This document shows positions 5,592 to 5,738 of a stretch of 5,738 nucleotides of DNA, in pieces; positions within the stretch are counted from its first letter, which is position 1, and every line of letters starts with the position of its first letter. Under the pieces are notes generated by a model. It saw only the letters and a program-made list of their open reading frames with translations, was not told the origin of the DNA and did not search any database. A program made the position numbers and the translations under genes. The stretch is from the NCBI GenBank assembly GCA_007131845.1, contig SLPT01000283.1, forward strand, positions 1 to 5,738, in the 5' to 3' direction. Source of the DNA: Desulfobacteraceae bacterium (GTDB taxonomy: Bacteria; Desulfobacterota; Desulfobacteria; Desulfobacterales; Desulfosalsimonadaceae).

Positions 5592-5738
5592 TCAGTTGCT
5601 TTGCGATGTCCGTACCCGCTCGAGGCTTCCAACCGGTTCGGTTACGACACCCAACTGGTCCACACCTGCGCTTTTGATTTCGGACATTACGAGAACGACC
5701 TGCCCGTAGGAAACATTCGTGTCGGCCCGGAGAAACAC
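5592..5738 (-). CDS. tolR: TolR/ExbD-family proton-channel subunit, C-terminal fragment
   Basis: The last 48 codons of a gene entering from the right edge, ending in TGA at 5594-5592. The visible part reads VFLRADTNVSYGQVV at its start, then an IKSAGVDQLGVVTEP stretch, the conserved end of the periplasmic domain of TolR/ExbD proteins (R-A-D, Y-G-x-V, A-G-V, T-E-P). After TEP there is a short polar tail ending SQSN. TolR is an inner-membrane protein with one N-terminal membrane helix; it partners TolQ to use proton-motive force and energise TolA. The helix with its key Asp lies outside the window. TolR rather than ExbD is chosen because tolA, tolB and pal follow directly. The next gene starts 19 bases downstream. 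Family certain, subfamily from context. Confidence 0.93.
   Translation of the reverse strand: MFLRADTNVSYGQVVLVMSEIKSAGVDQLGVVTEPVGSLERVRTSQSN

Noticed and set aside
1..5738. Mobile element, toxin-antitoxin, CRISPR or defence genes
   Set aside because: Every stretch is accounted for by conserved tol-pal or ruv genes with short gaps; no repeats, integrase, transposase or RNA gene is visible.

Overview
All genes in this window read on the minus strand. In transcription order they are tolR (3' end only), tolA/tonB-like, tolB, pal, cpoB (ybgF), ruvC, ruvA and ruvB (5' part only). Gaps are 19 to 80 bases and ruvA/ruvB overlap, so the layout looks like one continuous operon. I see no tRNA, rRNA, mobile element, CRISPR array or convincing rho-independent terminator. 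The plus strand holds only antisense shadow frames.

The sequence is moderately GC-rich and clearly from a Gram-negative bacterium, because it has a full outer-membrane Tol-Pal module. RuvA begins [10 protein letters not shown], carries QTERT in its pin hairpin and [10 protein letters not shown] in its first helix-hairpin-helix. RuvC has VFSLERYPKSG after its second catalytic acid and a His in its fourth motif. Pal has GHCDNRGT. From memory these resemble Desulfobacterota, especially the Desulfobacteria (sulfate-reducer class). That assignment is inference and was not checked against a database.

Region by region: 5738-4580 holds the inner-membrane energy side, the TolR tail and a TolA/TonB-family transducer with the S-x3-H transmembrane motif. 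4499-1606 holds the periplasmic and outer-membrane side: TolB beta-propeller, Pal lipoprotein, CpoB coiled-coil/TPR protein. 1553-1 holds the Holliday-junction machinery RuvC, RuvA and the RuvB N-terminal third including Walker A. TolR (with TolQ, presumably just beyond the right edge) passes proton-motive force to TolA, which reaches TolB and Pal to keep the outer membrane tethered during constriction; CpoB links this to peptidoglycan synthesis. RuvAB migrates Holliday junctions and RuvC cuts them.

This is mostly core housekeeping DNA and I do not see a new defence or mobile system. The points worth a second look are the tol-pal to ruvCAB order (in pseudomonads, as I recall, ruvCAB lies before tol), the altered RuvA pin and HhH sequences together with a variant RuvC, a hairpin filling the ruvC leader, a hairpin in the tolA-tolB gap, and the short, unusually composed TolA linker.
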